Positions 6,161 through 6,462 of a DNA stretch of 6,462 nt are shown here, piece by piece. Location: contig DDZT01000112.1 in assembly GCA_002346435.1 (NCBI GenBank), positions 1-6,462 of the forward strand, given 5' to 3'. A program made the position numbers and the translations under genes. This DNA is from Anaerolineales bacterium UBA3001. GTDB lineage: Bacteria > Chloroflexota > Anaerolineae > Anaerolineales > UBA11657. The stretch's first letter is position 1. The number at the start of each line of letters is the position of its first letter. The notes beneath the pieces are model-generated. The model searched no databases and was not told where the DNA came from. It worked only from the letters and a program-made list of their open reading frames with translations.

Positions 6161-6462
6161 ATGACAGCTAGTTTGATTGATGGGGTTGCCATAGCAGCAA
6201 AGGTACGTTCTGAAGTGGCTGGCGGTGTAACAAAACTATTGAAAGATTCAGGAATAACGCCTGGGTTAGCTACTGTACTAGTGGGTGACAACTTAGCGTC
6301 TCAAACATATGTGCGCGCTAAACAAAAGGCTTGTGCAGAAGTAGGTATTGAGTCATTTGGGCATGTACTATCATCTGATGCTACACAAAATGAAATTGTT
6401 GGTCTTGTGCGCGACTTGAATGCAGACCCTAGTGTTCATGGAATATTGGTACAGTTGCCATT
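6161..6462 (+). CDS. folD: Methylenetetrahydrofolate dehydrogenase/cyclohydrolase FolD (3' end cut by window)
   Basis: Bifunctional cytoplasmic enzyme that oxidises 5,10-methylene-tetrahydrofolate with NAD(P)+ and hydrolyses the methenyl product to 10-formyl-tetrahydrofolate, supplying one-carbon units for purine and formyl-Met synthesis. The frame is open to the window edge, giving the first 100 residues of a protein normally near 280-300. Visible marks are LIDG at 5-8, the substrate-binding stretch VGDNLASQTYVRAK at 41-54 with Tyr 50 and the catalytic Lys 54 (equivalent to Tyr 52 and Lys 56 in the human enzyme), and DPSVHGILVQLP at 89-100 with the conserved Gln 98. The NAD(P)-binding domain lies beyond the window. 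It follows the exporter genes by 77 bp on the same strand, without a recognisable terminator between them, so readthrough is possible, but no functional link to export is evident. A weak TTAACA -35-like box at 6105-6110 has no good partner. Confidence 0.97.
   Translation, partial: MTASLIDGVAIAAKVRSEVAGGVTKLLKDSGITPGLATVLVGDNLASQTYVRAKQKACAEVGIESFGHVLSSDATQNEIVGLVRDLNADPSVHGILVQLP

Noticed and set aside
1..6462. CRISPR array, tRNA/rRNA, insertion sequence or phage integration site
   Set aside because: No regularly spaced direct repeats of CRISPR type, no tRNA or rRNA signatures, no transposase or integrase, and no flanking terminal repeats were seen on reading both strands.

Overview
The window is a stretch of bacterial chromosome that looks wholly dedicated to membrane export until its right edge. 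All six recognisable genes lie on the + strand. The base composition is moderately AT-rich by eye. The organism is probably a member of the Chloroflexota (for example a Dehalococcoidia/SAR202-like lineage). This rests on the style of the oversized adaptor protein, with its repeated 'LLNP…' helical units, next to a MacB-type transporter split into separate ATPase and permease genes, and on the lack of an outer-membrane factor gene in view. It is an inference from family resemblance, not proof.

Positions 1-1716 hold a DrrAB-like ABC-2 exporter: an ATPase whose beginning lies outside the window, and a six-helix permease that overlaps it or follows it closely. A 204-bp AT-rich gap (1717-1920) follows. 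It contains several inverted repeats, an 11-bp direct repeat and a TATAAT box, and it probably separates two transcription units. Positions 1921-6083 hold a second, tightly packed exporter operon: a 740-residue HlyD/MacA-type adaptor, a MacB/LolD-type ATPase, and a FtsX/MacB-type permease joined to the ATPase by an ATGA overlap. After a 77-bp gap the 5' part of folD (folate one-carbon metabolism) begins at 6161 and runs off the window.

The second exporter should work as an adaptor-ATPase-permease complex, comparable to MacA-MacB or to the split YknX-YknY-YknZ of Bacillus. The permease dimer and its ATPases form a mechanotransmission motor, and the membrane-anchored adaptor sits on the permease outside the cell membrane. 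The substrates of both exporters are unknown; their adjacency suggests, but does not show, a shared job.

The most unusual object is the adaptor. It is about twice the length of MacA. Its coiled-coil arms are built from near-exact 25-residue repeats broken by Asn-Pro/Asp-Pro turns. Where the hairpin tip should be, it carries an insert of about 80 residues containing the protein's only two cysteines. No CRISPR array, tRNA, rRNA, insertion sequence or integrase was seen. This looks like a conventional export locus with one architecturally odd component rather than a wholly new system.
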